Below the pieces are notes generated by a model. That model was not told the origin of the DNA and ran no database searches. It worked only from the letters and a program-made list of their open reading frames with translations. A DNA stretch of 5,885 bases from Planctomycetota bacterium (GTDB taxonomy: Bacteria > Planctomycetota > Phycisphaerae > Sedimentisphaerales > Anaerohalosphaeraceae): assembly GCA_030637065.1 (NCBI GenBank), contig DAOVVQ010000246.1, forward strand, positions 1 through 5,885. Reading direction: 5' to 3'. The number at the start of each line of letters is the position of its first letter. Positions within the stretch are counted from its first letter, which is position 1. The position numbers and the translations under genes were made by a program. Shown here piece by piece: positions 5,103-5,885 of the stretch.

Positions 5103-5403
5103 ATATTTGGCATTTGTTGTTGTTAATTGAGTCAATCAGGAACGGGTTTTTGACCGCCTTTTGTTCGACAAGGTCGATATTACGTCCGAACAGGTCTTGC
5201 AGTTTTTCGAGAAGGTGAAAGTAATTCATCGCGTGCTCAGCCGGCTGACAGGGGGAAAATTCCACCAGAAAATCGATATCGCTGCTTTCGGGGTCGAAGT
5301 CTTTTTCGGTAAATGCCGAGCCGAACAATTCCAGCCGTCGTACACGAAATTGACGGCACATGTCTCTAAGCTCTTCAATATGGCTGCTGACGAGGTTTAT
5401 CAT
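5092..5403 (-). CDS. mntA: MntA-like minimal nucleotidyltransferase antitoxin
   Basis: MntA antitoxins are small DNA-polymerase-beta-type nucleotidyltransferases that transfer AMP from ATP to HepT and silence it. The 103-residue protein has ELFGSAFTEKDF (25-36) with Gly28-Ser29, the metal-binding pair Asp42 and Asp44 in SDIDFLVEF, and the third acidic residue Asp77 in GRNIDLVE, then a typical tail NPFLIDSINNNKCQIYAA. The spacing between GS and DxD is 12 residues, longer than the classical 9-10. ATG 5403 is preceded by AATGGACGAATT, a moderate ribosome site. It comes first in the two-gene unit and overlaps hepT by 11 bases, so antitoxin is made first. A promoter is visible 28-56 bases upstream. 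The pair sits between pyrE and a padR unit, without visible mobile-element ends. Confidence 0.92.
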   Translation of the reverse strand: MINLVSSHIEELRDMCRQFRVRRLELFGSAFTEKDFDPESSDIDFLVEFSPCQPAEHAMNYFHLLEKLQDLFGRNIDLVEQKAVKNPFLIDSINNNKCQIYAA

Positions 5404-5430
5404 AATTCGTCCATTCTTAAATACGATGCC

Positions 5431-5459
5431 ATACTAAAACCCTGTCTGGTTACTGTCAA
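5431..5459 (-). promoter_or_regulatory. Sigma-70-type promoter of mntA-hepT
   Basis: On the minus strand a perfect TTGACA (5459-5454) is followed by 17 bases and TAGTAT (5436-5431), four of six matches to the -10 consensus. Transcription would start near 5424-5425, giving a leader of about 21 bases before the mntA ATG. It lies in the 97-base gap after pyrE, so the toxin-antitoxin pair can be expressed apart from pyrE. Confidence 0.55.
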
Positions 5460-5477
5460 ACACAAACTAATTCGTTG

Positions 5478-5499
5478 CGCAGACTGCCAAAAACCTGCG
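5478..5499. repeat. Small hairpin directly after pyrE
   Basis: CGCAG (5478-5482) and CTGCG (5495-5499) are exact reverse complements around a 12-base loop, starting one base past the pyrE stop. On the pyrE transcript no run of T follows, so it is not a classical intrinsic terminator; it could protect the 3' end or be chance. Confidence 0.3.
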
Positions 5500-5500
5500 T

Positions 5501-5885
5501 TTAATCCTTAATTCCCAGATCGTCTTTGGTCAGGATGCTCTCGAACGTGTATCCAGCCCCGGCGATATTCTCGCCTGCGCCCTGTTTGCGGTCTATCACA
5601 CAGACTATCTTTTTCACTGTCGCGCCGGCTTCGGTGATTATCTTCGCTGCCTCGAGGACCTGTCCGCCGGTGGTGGCGATATCCTCGACGAGCAGCACAA
5701 CGTCGCCTTCTTTCAGAACCCCCTCGATCATCTTGCTTGTTCCGTAGCCTTTTTTGCTGTTGCGGACGATGATCCACTTTTTGCCCGAGGCCATCGCGGT
5801 TGATGCCGCAAGGGCAACGCCGCCGAGTTCTGCGCCTGCTATTAGAGTGACCTCGTCGGTGACATGCTTTGCGAACTCTTCGCCG
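5501..5885 (-). CDS. pyrE: Orotate phosphoribosyltransferase (5' end outside window)
   Basis: PyrE joins orotate and PRPP to give orotidine 5'-monophosphate in pyrimidine synthesis. About 127 C-terminal residues are visible; the open frame continues to the window edge, so the in-frame Met at 5794 is internal. Visible motifs are VTLIAGAELGGVALA, the basic stretch IIVRNSKKGYGT (the R...KK.YG lysine loop contacting PRPP), and the PRPP-binding signature VVLLVEDIATTGGQ, followed by AGATVKKIVCVIDRKQGA, typical of the ED-TTGG type of PyrE. The end TFESILTKDDL also fits. The first 60 or so residues should lie beyond the edge. GC is high (about 63% in a sampled 60 bases) compared with the adjacent toxin-antitoxin genes. 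No unusual residues are seen in the visible part. Confidence 0.93.
   Translation of the reverse strand, partial: GEEFAKHVTDEVTLIAGAELGGVALAASTAMASGKKWIIVRNSKKGYGTSKMIEGVLKEGDVVLLVEDIATTGGQVLEAAKIITEAGATVKKIVCVIDRKQGAGENIAGAGYTFESILTKDDLGIKD

Noticed and set aside
5103..5135. HepT starting at TTG 5135
   Set aside because: No ribosome site, a rare start codon and a low-complexity Thr/Asn extension; ATG 5102 gives the normal family N-terminus.
5161..5511. Plus-strand open frame opposite mntA
   Set aside because: Antisense to the MntA catalytic motif, begins at a TTG without a ribosome site, and has no recognised domain.

Overview
The window reads as ordinary bacterial chromosome from one lineage, with a small accessory stretch in the right half. 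Protein flavour (separate CoaC and CoaB genes, a PadR regulator paired with a DUF1700/HAAS-type membrane protein, the Gmk and SecG sequence style) points tentatively to a Planctomycetota bacterium, possibly Phycisphaerae. This is a judgement from recognition, not from a search.

Left half, + strand (1-3451): the last codons of a probable tpiA, then secG, yicC, gmk, rpoZ, coaC and coaB. All are co-directional with short gaps or overlaps (gmk/rpoZ share ATGA), so they probably form one housekeeping operon covering protein export (SecG), RNA turnover (YicC), GMP phosphorylation (Gmk), RNA polymerase assembly (omega) and two consecutive steps of coenzyme A synthesis (CoaB, then CoaC). The yicC-gmk-rpoZ-coaBC order matches the classic arrangement in Bacillus, but remA is absent and coaBC is split in two.

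Middle, - strand (3432-4620): a two-gene unit. A PadR-family repressor starts right behind a near-consensus sigma-70-type promoter, so its mRNA should be nearly leaderless. It overlaps by 14 bases a four-segment membrane protein with a HAAS/DUF1700-like N-terminal domain and a perfect Shine-Dalgarno. The membrane gene ends 20 bases inside the convergent coaB gene.

Right, - strand (4621-5885): an AT-rich non-coding stretch of about 180 bases with inverted and direct repeats; a mntA-hepT toxin-antitoxin pair (AMP-transferring antitoxin and HEPN RNase toxin) with its own promoter and visibly lower GC than its neighbours; and the 3' two-thirds of pyrE, cut by the window edge. The toxin-antitoxin pair looks like an insertion between pyrE and the padR unit.

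I found no tRNA, rRNA, CRISPR array, insertion sequence or phage attachment site. No clearly undescribed system is evident. The most useful leads are the leaderless PadR promoter with its candidate operator, the Gmk lacking one GMP-phosphate arginine, the split coaBC, and the low-GC mntA-hepT module with alternative hairpins behind it.
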